NCBI RefSeq assembly: GCF_007625115.1
Contig: NZ_VMNH01000005.1
Location: forward strand, 434,001-498,000
Origin: Sedimenticola selenatireducens
GTDB taxonomy: Bacteria; Pseudomonadota; Gammaproteobacteria; Chromatiales; Chromatiaceae
DNA length: 64,000 nucleotides
Direction of reading: 5' to 3'
In this document: positions 44,425-52,550 of the stretch, piece by piece
Layout of the letters: each line of letters begins with the position of its first letter
How positions within the stretch are numbered: the first letter of the stretch is position 1
Made by a program: the position numbers and the translations under genes
The notes under the pieces: model-generated
The model's input: only the letters and a program-made list of their open reading frames with translations
Told to the model about the DNA's origin: nothing
Database searches by the model: none

Positions 44425-46581
44425 AGTGATCTCCACGATTTTCTTCATGGACTTGCGAAAATTATCGGGATCCTTGCTCTGGCTATAGGCGTGGAAATGG
44501 TCACCATGCTGCTGACAGTTACCACATTCTGAGTGCTCGTAGGTGTGTGCTTCGATATAGACCCCTTTGCCAAGCCCCGATACACGTTGGCCATGGTAGC
44601 CCGCAAGGATTACGCCTTCTATTTTTGTGCCGCCTTGTAGGCTGATTTTCCAGTTGGTTGGGTTGTATGCCATGAGTACCAGGATAGTTGGCATCTTACT
44701 GTGGCCGACAGTGACGGTGACTATACCCTCTGTCTTCTGTCCAGCATACTTTTGGTGGCAGTCCTGGGCCTCGCGCAGATCAATCTTTCCTGTCTGATCT
44801 TTTTTGCATTTTGACCACCAGGGCAGGCTTCCACCAGGAACAAAACCCTCGTAGACACCTACCACATGGACCTTAGAATTCTTGCTATATGATTTTCCTA
44901 TACGTTTAACTTTACGAGTATCGTCAGCCTGTGTTTGAGAAGCTTTTCCAGATACATTTACGCCGCTAGGCATTTGTTTTTGAGATACGGGTGTTCCAGA
45001 GAACGACAGCTGGCTGGCTATTGCCCTATCAAAGGGAGAACGAGAGTTGTTCATTTGGACTTTTATTTTGAAGAGCTCTTCTGCGTCACGGTTGGAAGTG
45101 AAATCGATCACGGTATGAGAGTCTTTTAGCACCCTGCGGATAAGTTCTTGGGTCTCGGTGGTCATCACAGAATCTGGTGTCGCATGTGCAAGGGACTTGG
45201 TTAACCGATGAATCGCAGACCAGGTGTGTAGGCTTTGTAGATTGGCTGAGGCTCCAGCGTTTAATAGGGCGTTTAGAACAGGTGTGTCAGGAAGTTCGAG
45301 CGCAAAATCCAGTGGATACCGCTCTCGGCCTGCTAGGTCCTTGATGGGTTTGTTGACGTCAGCCCCAGACGTGATCAGGAGGTTAACGACTTCAACTTGT
45401 CTAAGGATAAGTGATGATATGAGCGGTGTATTATTTGATGTTTTGTTGACTTTATTAACGTCTGCACCAAGGCGGTTCAATGCCTTTGCGATTTGTTGGG
45501 CTGTAGCGAGTGGGTACTGTGGATGTCTGGAGCTATAAGAATAAATCAGGGTCTCGAAAAGCGGTTTGTCATTCTCCTGTTCGGGCTTAATCACAACATT
45601 GTTATCGATCATTGCACTGAGAGTAGAAATATCTCGTTCTTCAATGGACTTATTGATGAGATGGATGTCTGCTTCTGCAATGATGCCAGATGTGATTCCT
45701 CTTTCTGCCACAAGGTCAGCCATACCTAACTCTTTGTGGAAGACTAAAAACTTACCGACAGACCAGCCGTCTCCAGTGGAAACGTCGACATTTGCGCCCT
45801 TTCGTATGAGGTGCTTTACCAGGGCCCATTGCTTTGTTTCAACTGCCCTCGATAGGGCGGTGCGATTGTCACGGTCTTTTGATTCTATATCAGCACCAGA
45901 GCGCAGAAGAAAGTCTGCAGTTTGCGGTTTATTATAATAGATTGCATTGTGGAGTGCCGATCTGCCTATATTGTCCTTCAGCTCAATATCTGCGCCTAGT
46001 TCTATGCAGGTTTTTACTAATTCAAGCGATCCCTTAATCGCAATATGTAGAGGCGTTAAGTCTTGCTGATTTCTGCTGTTGATATCCACGCCTTCAGCAA
46101 CTAAACGTTGTAGGGCATAGGTGTTATTTGATACAGCAGCAAGATGCAGGAGAGACTGTCCATCATGTGTTACGGTATTAATATCGGCTTTATATTGAAT
46201 AAACTGATCAAGGATTAGTTTGGTTTTAGCTTGGTGTCGGTTGCGTGACTGTTCAATATAGTGGGCAAGTGCTGTATAGCCCTTATTGTCTTTGATATTC
46301 ACCTCAATTTTTTTCTCTACCAACAGCTGAATAATCTTTTTTAAACTATCGTCAGTCATCTTGTGATGGGTAGAAACTGCTACGTGTAATAAGGATCCAC
46401 CTGTTTTGTTTACTGGTGCGTTAACATTGTTAGCCTGGTTTGTGCGGAGGAGCATCTCAACCCGAGCAGCATCGCCCATTTGAATTGCTGAGACTACTTC
46501 GTTGGTCGAAGAAAAAAGCGGAAAACTGATTGTTATGCTTAAGACAACAATAAGCTGATTTATACGCGTCCCTAGCTGCAT
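44359..46581 (-). CDS. Exported ankyrin-repeat protein with unknown C-terminal domain
   Basis: A 740-residue protein. An N-terminal signal peptide (INQLIVVLSITISFPLFSS, residues 7-25) is followed by roughly ten ankyrin repeats (about 30-480), with typical cores such as TPLHIAIKGSLELVKTCIELGADIE. After a low-complexity linker (about 530-580), a C-terminal domain of some 150 residues follows. It has four Cys (SKCKKDQ, QDCHQK and the SECGNCQQHGDHFHAYS cluster) and many His. That domain is not one I recognise. The ATG at 46581 has AAGGGA nine bases upstream. In symbionts exported ankyrin proteins can act on hosts; no host link is shown here. Confidence 0.85.
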   Translation of the reverse strand: MQLGTRINQLIVVLSITISFPLFSSTNEVVSAIQMGDAARVEMLLRTNQANNVNAPVNKTGGSLLHVAVSTHHKMTDDSLKKIIQLLVEKKIEVNIKDNKGYTALAHYIEQSRNRHQAKTKLILDQFIQYKADINTVTHDGQSLLHLAAVSNNTYALQRLVAEGVDINSRNQQDLTPLHIAIKGSLELVKTCIELGADIELKDNIGRSALHNAIYYNKPQTADFLLRSGADIESKDRDNRTALSRAVETKQWALVKHLIRKGANVDVSTGDGWSVGKFLVFHKELGMADLVAERGITSGIIAEADIHLINKSIEERDISTLSAMIDNNVVIKPEQENDKPLFETLIYSYSSRHPQYPLATAQQIAKALNRLGADVNKVNKTSNNTPLISSLILRQVEVVNLLITSGADVNKPIKDLAGRERYPLDFALELPDTPVLNALLNAGASANLQSLHTWSAIHRLTKSLAHATPDSVMTTETQELIRRVLKDSHTVIDFTSNRDAEELFKIKVQMNNSRSPFDRAIASQLSFSGTPVSQKQMPSGVNVSGKASQTQADDTRKVKRIGKSYSKNSKVHVVGVYEGFVPGGSLPWWSKCKKDQTGKIDLREAQDCHQKYAGQKTEGIVTVTVGHSKMPTILVLMAYNPTNWKISLQGGTKIEGVILAGYHGQRVSGLGKGVYIEAHTYEHSECGNCQQHGDHFHAYSQSKDPDNFRKSMKKIVEITDHYPNSFQGKYKGKAFSIAMH

Positions 46582-46970
46582 TTTTTGAATTCCCTTTATT
46601 TGTGCATATTTTTGGAAAGGTGATCTTGGTGCCCACTCGGTCAGTGCAAAGAGATTCTGCAGACCTGTCATTTACCATAGAAAGCGCGTGTATTCTTAAT
46701 CTATTGGTGTTTGAGGCTATCATGTGGGGTCTGAGAGACTCAAGGAATAAAAGGTTAGGTGTGATGTAAGGTTTCGACTGTGGTAGGTGTAATACTGAAC
46801 CAATGGTCATCTTCGATTTAAATGACCCATTTTCTATCAATCGAGTCTGATCTCTTGGTATGCAATATTGAGTGCGCACATTTGCGGTATTTGGTAAGCT
46901 TTAAATTCATAAGCCCGGTATGCGTGAAAACAAGGACGGGTGACCAAGGCCAAGATAAGGAATAACAACA
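46582..46970. promoter_or_regulatory. Divergent intergenic region
   Basis: 389 bp between the ankyrin gene (minus) and the phospholipid-type operon (plus). I see no ORF of credible coding quality, no strong palindrome and no sigma-54 match. Promoters for both sides should lie here. The AAGGA ribosome site for the downstream GTG start is at its right edge. Confidence 0.4.
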
Positions 46971-47588
46971 GTGCCCACGATTTATGATCTAAAACCTCGA
47001 TTTCAGGCGTTATTGCGCCCTCTTAACGCCAGTCTTGTAAGGCATGGGGTTACCGCCAATGGAGTAACCTTGGCGGCTATGACTGTTTCCATCGCTCTGG
47101 GTTTAGTTATTGCATTGAATCCGGGGGCAAGTGAAATCCTCTTATTAATGCCGGTTTGGCTGTTTCTGCGGATGGCGATGAATGCCATCGATGGTATGTT
47201 GGCCCGAGAGCATGGCATGCAAAGTAGCCTGGGTGCTATTTTCAATGAACTGGGAGACGTTATCTCCGATGCGGCGCTTTACCTGCCGTTGGCATTGGTT
47301 GCCGGTGTTAATCCCGTCAGTGTGGTGCTGCTTGTTGTATTATCGATTATGGTTGAGATGGTGGGAGTGGTCTCGATCCAGATTGGGGGTAGCCGCCGCT
47401 ACGACGGGCCTTTCGGTAAGAGTGACCGGGCCTTTGGTTTTGGCCTGCTCTGTTTGCTGCTGGGTATTGGTCTAATACCAGGAGGTTGGTGTGACGGGTT
47501 GCTCTGGGTAATGCTCTTACTCACCCTGCTGACGCTCGTTAATCGGGGGCGGCATGCGCTCGCTGAAGCAGGGGGTATCCAGTCATGA
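46971..47588 (+). CDS. CDP-alcohol phosphatidyltransferase (YnbA-like)
   Basis: A 205-residue membrane enzyme. The CDP-alcohol phosphotransferase signature DG-x2-AR-x8-G-x3-D-x3-D is complete as DGMLAREHGMQSSLGAIFNELGDVISD near residues 70-96. It would swap CMP of a CDP-activated lipid or alcohol for an alcohol acceptor. The start is GTG with AAGGA nine bases before it. It overlaps the next gene (CdsA-like) by 4 bp. The pairing resembles E. coli ynbA-ynbB. The acceptor alcohol is unknown. Confidence 0.88.
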   Translation: MPTIYDLKPRFQALLRPLNASLVRHGVTANGVTLAAMTVSIALGLVIALNPGASEILLLMPVWLFLRMAMNAIDGMLAREHGMQSSLGAIFNELGDVISDAALYLPLALVAGVNPVSVVLLVVLSIMVEMVGVVSIQIGGSRRYDGPFGKSDRAFGFGLLCLLLGIGLIPGGWCDGLLWVMLLLTLLTLVNRGRHALAEAGGIQS

Positions 47589-48520
47589 TCGATACTGTGC
47601 CGCAGCCCGTTCTATGGGCGCTGGGAGGTGTTTATGCGCTTCTGATTTTTTCTAGTCTGTTGGTGCGGGTATTGCAAAAGCGCACCGGTAAAGATTACCG
47701 CGAATTAAGTGACCGTATTCGCTCCTGGTGGGTGATGGTAACAATTTTCACACTTGCCATTGTTGTCAATTCTACCTTATCAATAATCTTCCTGGGTATG
47801 GTCTCTTTTCTGGCATTGAAAGAGTTTCTCTCAATGATTAGCACACGCCGGGCTGATCGGCGTGTAGTGCTCTGGGCATTTCTAGCCATCCCGATTCAGT
47901 TCTATTTTGTCGCGATCAGCTGGTACGGAATGTTTATCATCTTTATCCCGGTGTACATGTTCCTCTTGATGCCTGCTCGCATGATCATGACAGGTCAGAC
48001 AGAGGGGTTCCTCAAAGCAGCGGGAGTTTTGCATTGGGGATTGATGACAACGGTCTTTAGTATCAGCCATGCGGCCTATCTACTGGCATTGCCTGTTGAG
48101 CAAAACCCTCAGGCTGGGGGTGCCGGTTTGCTCTTTTACTTGGTGTTCCTCACGCAGTTTAACGATGTTGCCCAATTTACCTGGGGTAAGTTGCTGGGTC
48201 TTCATCCAGTGGTTCCGAAGGTCAGTCCAAAAAAGACTCGAGAAGGGTTGTTGGGAGGTGTACTAACTACAACATTGATGGCCTGGCTAATCGCACCCTA
48301 CCTGACTCCGTTATCCTATGAATGGGCATTGGGAGCAGGACTTTTGATTGGGATAGGAGGTTTCATAGGGGATGTGGTGATTTCTGCCATCAAACGGGAT
48401 ATTGGAATCAAAGACAGTGGCAACATGATACCTGGCCATGGGGGCATTATGGATCGGATCGACAGTCTTACTTTTACTGCCCCGTTATTTTTCCACTACA
48501 TCTACTATCTCCATTATTGA
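47585..48520 (+). CDS. Phosphatidate cytidylyltransferase (CdsA/YnbB-like)
   Basis: A 311-residue multi-helix membrane protein of the CdsA family, which makes CDP-diacylglycerol from phosphatidate and CTP. The signature is near the C-terminus: KRDIGIKDSGNMIPGHGGIMDRIDSL. The catalytic region KVSPKKTREGLLGG is near 215. It overlaps the upstream gene by 4 bp and the downstream acyltransferase gene by 1 bp (TGATG), so the genes are tightly coupled. Probably an accessory copy; the housekeeping cdsA would lie elsewhere. Confidence 0.9.
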   Translation: MIDTVPQPVLWALGGVYALLIFSSLLVRVLQKRTGKDYRELSDRIRSWWVMVTIFTLAIVVNSTLSIIFLGMVSFLALKEFLSMISTRRADRRVVLWAFLAIPIQFYFVAISWYGMFIIFIPVYMFLLMPARMIMTGQTEGFLKAAGVLHWGLMTTVFSISHAAYLLALPVEQNPQAGGAGLLFYLVFLTQFNDVAQFTWGKLLGLHPVVPKVSPKKTREGLLGGVLTTTLMAWLIAPYLTPLSYEWALGAGLLIGIGGFIGDVVISAIKRDIGIKDSGNMIPGHGGIMDRIDSLTFTAPLFFHYIYYLHY

Positions 48521-49167
48521 TGACTATGAATAAACTGTTCCGAACGCTCTTCTTTATGTTGGTGGTGAGGCCTTTGGTGCTTGTAGTGCTTGGATTGAAT
48601 GTACGCAGAAAAGCACTTCTTCCTGAAAAAGGCCCTGCGGTAATTATTGCCAACCACAACAGTCATCTCGATACGTTGGCGTTGATGTCGCTTTTTCCGA
48701 TCAGCATGTTACCTAGGTTGCGTCCAGTGGCCGCGATGGATTACTTCATGACCAATCCGTGGCTCAGTTGGTTTGCGCTCAATATCATCGGCATCATCCC
48801 GCTGCAACGCAAGGTGAAAGCTGGAAGCAGTGATCCTCTAGCCGGGGCTGTGGCTGCACTGGAGAATGGCGATATCCTGATCCTTTTCCCCGAAGGAAGC
48901 AGAGGTGAGCCGGAACAGCTTGGGCAATTTAAAACAGGTGTGGCTCATCTGGTTAAACGATGTCCTGAAGTGCCCGTTATCCCTGTTTACCTTCATGGGT
49001 TGGGTATGGTGTTGCCGAAGGGTGAGTTCATTTTGGTTCCTTTTTTTTGCGATGTGTTTATCGGTGAGTCGCTTGATTGGCAAGGAGACCGTAATCTCTT
49101 CATGCAAAGGATGACAAGCGCCATGGACGCATTGGCGGTTGAAGGTGGCTTTCCACCGTGGGAATAG
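48520..49167 (+). CDS. PlsC-type lysophospholipid acyltransferase
   Basis: A 215-residue acyltransferase. The HX4D motif is NHNSHLD near residue 40, and the FPEGSRGEPEQLGQFKTG block is near 125. It has an N-terminal membrane segment. It would acylate lysophosphatidate or a similar acceptor and so supply the substrate of the CdsA-like enzyme encoded upstream. The start ATG at 48520 overlaps the upstream stop; a second ATG at 48526 is possible. Confidence 0.88.
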   Translation: MTMNKLFRTLFFMLVVRPLVLVVLGLNVRRKALLPEKGPAVIIANHNSHLDTLALMSLFPISMLPRLRPVAAMDYFMTNPWLSWFALNIIGIIPLQRKVKAGSSDPLAGAVAALENGDILILFPEGSRGEPEQLGQFKTGVAHLVKRCPEVPVIPVYLHGLGMVLPKGEFILVPFFCDVFIGESLDWQGDRNLFMQRMTSAMDALAVEGGFPPWE

Positions 49168-49697
49168 TGGTTGCCGGGATCTGGGGGGTTGCTGAGGCAA
49201 CACTCTTTTTCCTGGTGCCTGATCTCTGGCTCAGTAGGTTGTGCATTACCCATTCACTTCGTTATGCTGCATTAGCGGCCGTCGTGGCATCGTTAGCCGC
49301 TGTGTTTGGTGGTTGTTTGATGCTGCTATGGAGTCAGTATGATTTGATGTCGGCGTTGGCCTGGGTAGAGGCTGTACCCGCAATATCTTCGGATATGACG
49401 CAGAAGGTGCATGCTCAATTGAGCGCGCAGGGTTTGGTCAGTCTATTTATTGGTGCGTTTAGTGGTATCCCCTACAAGATATATGCAGTTCAGGTTGCTC
49501 ACTCCGAACTTTCCCCATGGTTTTTTCTTTTGGCCACAATACCTGCAAGGCTGAGTCGTTTTCTATTGGTCGTTTGGGTAGCACATCGATTATCAGATTG
49601 GTTGAGGCGGCGCTACACTCAAAGGGTACTGCTCAGATTATGGGCAGCACTCTGGACTTGTTTCTATGTGGGTTATCTCTGGTGGATGCCTGGTTGA
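49158..49697 (+). CDS. Membrane protein of the phospholipid-type operon
   Basis: A 179-residue protein with about four hydrophobic segments (roughly 3-20, 32-55, 88-105 and 118-140). I do not recognise a named family with confidence; the segment FIGAFSGIPYKIYAVQVAH is reminiscent of SNARE-associated/DedA-type proteins. It starts with GTG and overlaps the acyltransferase gene by 10 bp, so it belongs to the same operon and probably acts in the same lipid process. Confidence 0.7.
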   Translation: MGIVVAGIWGVAEATLFFLVPDLWLSRLCITHSLRYAALAAVVASLAAVFGGCLMLLWSQYDLMSALAWVEAVPAISSDMTQKVHAQLSAQGLVSLFIGAFSGIPYKIYAVQVAHSELSPWFFLLATIPARLSRFLLVVWVAHRLSDWLRRRYTQRVLLRLWAALWTCFYVGYLWWMPG

Positions 49698-49886
49698 GTT
49701 TTGCCAAGAGGAGGATCTTACATTCTAATTGCATTACGAAAACCATCTGGGTGTAAGAGGTCGCTGCTGATGAGTTGCTCATAAGGTGGCGCTGCGTTGG
49801 CACACCACCAGAGGCAGCAGAAGAGTGAAGATGAGTGTTATTGTGGTGGCTATTGATAGGCTTGGGATCTGAATCTGACAATTCCA

Positions 49887-49930
49887 ATATACAACAAAAC
49901 GGCCCTCTAGAGGGCCGTTTTGTTGTATAT
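49887..49930. terminator. 44-bp perfect palindromic bidirectional terminator
   Basis: A perfect palindrome with no mismatches, centred between 49908 and 49909 on CTAG, with GC-rich core GGCCCTC/GAGGGCC and flanking A/T runs. It can stop the lipid operon on the plus strand and the second PEP-CTERM gene on the minus strand. The core matches the terminator at 40239-40267. Confidence 0.88.
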
Positions 49931-49947
49931 GTCTCAGCACTAGCGGA

Positions 49948-50529
49948 CTATGAGATTTTGCGATGCTGAGCCAAACGAAAACCTAGCAGGCCTGCAAACA
50001 GGATGGCAAGTGTACCTGGCTCTGGTACAGATATAGCTGCACTGCGTACATAGAAGCCGGTATTAATATCGCTGGCTACAGTCTGATTAAGGTGGAAATC
50101 ATCGCAACAGTCGGTGTGTGCTGCAAACTCGGAAGGACCGAAGGCCCCACCATTTAGCCATACCCAAGGTCCATCGGTGATGCTACTAAGTCCATAACCC
50201 AGGGAAGCCATCATTGCATCGGCCTGACTGCTCGAAAAGTCAGTATCGCCATGATTGGATCCATTCCACGCAGCCAGTGGTACTCCGGTAGCGTTCGACA
50301 ATAGGGTTAAGAATTGCTCAACTGTGGCAAGCGCCCAGTTGGAACTCGCATGGCTAATACCCGCCAGCGCAGTCGCATAATCTGATGTGGTGGTGTATTC
50401 CGGTATATGGAGAAACTCAAGGCCTTGGGCGGTATCGGTAGTGGTTGTCGCGCCTACAATAATCGCTGCGTTGGCATTCAGGCAAAGCATTATGCCGATG
50501 AAGGCTAGGACTGTAGTTATTTTTTTCAT
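49948..50529 (-). CDS. PEP-CTERM sorting domain protein
   Basis: A 193-residue exported protein. The signal peptide (TTVLAFIGIMLCLNANA) ends near residue 21. The C-terminal PEP-CTERM tag is VPEP near 170, then the helix GTLAILFAGLLGFRLA and basic AQHRKIS. The body is about 145 residues of unknown fold, with a CCDDFH segment near 140. It is not similar to the other PEP-CTERM protein outside the tag. It stands alone, with a sigma-54-type promoter and the same 17-bp upstream element as the gene at 40404. Confidence 0.9.
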   Translation of the reverse strand: MKKITTVLAFIGIMLCLNANAAIIVGATTTTDTAQGLEFLHIPEYTTTSDYATALAGISHASSNWALATVEQFLTLLSNATGVPLAAWNGSNHGDTDFSSSQADAMMASLGYGLSSITDGPWVWLNGGAFGPSEFAAHTDCCDDFHLNQTVASDINTGFYVRSAAISVPEPGTLAILFAGLLGFRLAQHRKIS

Positions 50530-50575
50530 CGTTCTTCCTTAGGGTATGTTTCATTCGAGATTCTTAATCTAATAA

Positions 50576-50590
50576 GCATAAATCGCACCA
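50576..50590 (-). promoter_or_regulatory. Sigma-54 promoter of PEP-CTERM gene 2
   Basis: The minus-strand sequence TGGTGCGATTTATGC keeps the GG-N10-GC core of sigma-54 promoters, though it is less close to TGGCAC-N5-TTGC than the others here. It is 47 bp before the start codon. Support comes from the matching upstream element at the same distance as in the first PEP-CTERM gene. Confidence 0.68.
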
Positions 50591-50653
50591 TGATTTGCAA
50601 CGTATTGTTTTAATAGGGGTTGTGATGGTAGGTGTGTGTCCATACATAGAAAA

Positions 50654-50670
50654 TGTAAAAAATTTCGACA
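50654..50670. promoter_or_regulatory. 17-bp upstream element of PEP-CTERM gene 2
   Basis: TGTAAAAAATTTCGACA, identical at 16 of 17 positions to 41241-41257. Its centre is 72 bp upstream of the -24 edge of the promoter at 50576-50590. Same strand orientation relative to the gene as in the first copy. Confidence 0.7.
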
Positions 50671-51086
50671 GAAAATTTGCGGGCAGAGAGTTCCAATAAA
50701 TTCAAAAGTATATTGGTTTCGTGACTCGGTATCGCCAAGGTAGATGTATCATTGATGCAGTTTGGCCATCGGCTGAAGCCACATTTTTTAGAATTCGTAA
50801 TAATCTCGAAAAGGGCGCGCCTGGGGGAGGTATGCCGATGGGCATAAAGAGGTGTGTAAGGCCCCGCCAGTACGTCAGATGGATGACTGGATGCTATTCA
50901 AAATCAGTTTGGGAAAAGCGTTGGATGTACTTCGCCCGGCTTGGCAAATGAGAACCCCTCTGGGATAGTTACTGCAAGAAAGTCTGCTCAAATTCAAGGC
51001 GAGGTTGGCCAACAATGCGGAAGCTTGATAATGAATGACCTTGCCTGTGTTTTTTCTCCTATGTACAACTTGAGGTAAAATGGGTC

Positions 51087-51536
51087 ATGTCTGAGCACAA
51101 AATTGATCTTAAGTGGGAGGGCGCGCCCTCATCATTTGACGAATCCACCTACAACCGTAACCACACGGTCTCTTTCAGCGATATGGTGCAGGTAACGGTC
51201 TCTTCAGCGCCTGAGTATAAAGGTGATCCCAGCTGTGCAGACCCAGAAAAATTACTCACCAGTGCTCTGGCCAGTTGTCATATGCTGACCTTCCTTGCCA
51301 TTGCGGATCTCAAGGGTTTCAGCATCGAGAGTTACCAAGACCAGGCCACGGGTTTTCTGGAGAAGGGCGATAGTGGTCGTCCGCAGGTAACTCGCATCGA
51401 GCTGCATCCGAGTATTGTATTTGCCGGAGAAGAAAAGCCAGATGCAGCTACCATTAAGCGGATGCATGCCAGTGCGCATAAAAATTGTTTCATCGCTAAT
51501 TCAATCAAAGCCAAAGTTGATGTGATTGATGTATGA
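51087..51536 (+). CDS. OsmC family peroxiredoxin-like protein
   Basis: A 149-residue protein of the OsmC/Ohr family, which reduces organic or hydroperoxide substrates through two cysteines. The conserved Cys residues are in ALASCHMLT (near 60) and HKNCFIANS (near 132). The PEKLLTSALASCH block is typical. It is read from an ATG, with GAGG about nine bases upstream. Single gene with a terminator downstream. Confidence 0.9.
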   Translation: MSEHKIDLKWEGAPSSFDESTYNRNHTVSFSDMVQVTVSSAPEYKGDPSCADPEKLLTSALASCHMLTFLAIADLKGFSIESYQDQATGFLEKGDSGRPQVTRIELHPSIVFAGEEKPDAATIKRMHASAHKNCFIANSIKAKVDVIDV

Positions 51537-51642
51537 CGCTGTTGTATATGGGCGCGCCATATATGCAAACAAAAGGAACAAGCAAGAGGGTGCCGCCACT
51601 AAAAATTCGTTTCTGACTCTGCGTCGACTGGAAAAAATATAG

Positions 51643-51671
51643 AGGGTTCAGCGTGAACCTACTGTTTTTTT
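51643..51671 (+). terminator. Rho-independent terminator after the OsmC gene
   Basis: Arms GGTTCA (51645-51650) and TGAACC (51654-51659) around GCG, followed after ACTG by seven T residues (51665-51671). It lies about 110 bp after the OsmC stop and 20 bp before the end of the convergent mtgA gene. Confidence 0.7.
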
Positions 51672-51690
51672 GCGTAATCTATTTGGCTTA

Positions 51691-52407
51691 TTACAAAAAA
51701 GTCAGATAATTATGGCCTCCTAACTGACGCACCTCTTGGCGGATATCTTGAGCTCTTTTGCTCACATAGTCGGATGGCGGTGTTGCCCGCATGCGTTTGG
51801 GATTTGGCAGCACTGCGGCCAGCAATGAGCTATCAGTCAGTGTAAGTTGACTGGCGGGTTTGCCAAATAGTCGCTGACTTGCCGCTTCGGCACCGTAAAC
51901 ACCGGGGGCAAACTCGGCCACATTCAGATACACCTCCAGTATGCGTCGCTTGGGCCAGAGACTCTCTATCAGTAGTGTCAGGTAGGCTTCGACTCCTTTG
52001 CGCAGATAGCTTCGCCCTCCCCACAGATACATATTCTTAGCAACCTGCTGGCTAATGGTGCTGGCACCCCGGGTTCGTGTGCGCTTGGATGACAAGGCAT
52101 CCATGATTGAATCCAGATCGAAGCCGTGGTGTTCGGGAAACGTCTGGTCCTCGGAGGCTACAACGGCGATCGCCAATTGTGGGGAGATCTGTTCAAGTGG
52201 AGTCCAGCGATAGTCTATCGCTCTATCCGTCTGCCAGTATTCCGCCAACATAAAGGCACTGCTGGGTGGTGCGATCCAGCGCCAAGGTAGCACGGCCAGC
52301 ACGCTCAGAAGTACGGCACTTAGCACACTCAGAAAGATCCAGCGCTTGAGTCGCTGCCGCCACGTAGGAACGGTTTTTTGCGTTACTTTGGTCGGCGGCT
52401 TGGCCAC
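51691..52407 (-). CDS. mtgA: Monofunctional biosynthetic peptidoglycan transglycosylase
   Basis: A 238-residue GT51 enzyme that polymerises lipid II into glycan strands. One N-terminal membrane anchor (about 25-47) is followed by the catalytic domain. The motif ASEDQTFPEHHGFD (near 105-118) contains the catalytic Glu, and RGASTISQQVAKN is near 133-146. The length is normal and there is no transpeptidase domain. Single gene between OsmC and the aldolase. Confidence 0.94.
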   Translation of the reverse strand: MAKPPTKVTQKTVPTWRQRLKRWIFLSVLSAVLLSVLAVLPWRWIAPPSSAFMLAEYWQTDRAIDYRWTPLEQISPQLAIAVVASEDQTFPEHHGFDLDSIMDALSSKRTRTRGASTISQQVAKNMYLWGGRSYLRKGVEAYLTLLIESLWPKRRILEVYLNVAEFAPGVYGAEAASQRLFGKPASQLTLTDSSLLAAVLPNPKRMRATPPSDYVSKRAQDIRQEVRQLGGHNYLTFL

Positions 52408-52550
52408 ATCGGTCTCACTAACAAACTAGGATAGGCGGGTCTCAAAAACAGCAAGGGAGGGAGTTACCGTTTTCCCAGGTTTTAACGTGAGACCCATCAT
52501 AAACGAATGATTCAGCTTAGCAGACTATTATAGGGCAATTTCACCACTGA

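Larger units (their letters stand above)
50530..51086. promoter_or_regulatory. Intergenic region with PEP-CTERM 2 control sites
   Basis: 557 bp between PEP-CTERM gene 2 and the OsmC gene. The left third holds the sigma-54 promoter and upstream element given separately. The centre contains only a 76-codon reading of low quality that I do not accept as a gene. A weak TTGCCT-N17-TACAAC pair before the OsmC gene could be its promoter. Confidence 0.4.

Noticed and set aside
46457..46879. 140-codon minus-strand reading overlapping the start of the ankyrin gene
   Set aside because: It is in another frame from the ankyrin protein, whose signal peptide and ribosome site are clear.
50721..50951. 76-codon plus-strand reading
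   Set aside because: No ribosome site, no domain and unlike coding sequence in neighbours; treated as non-coding.
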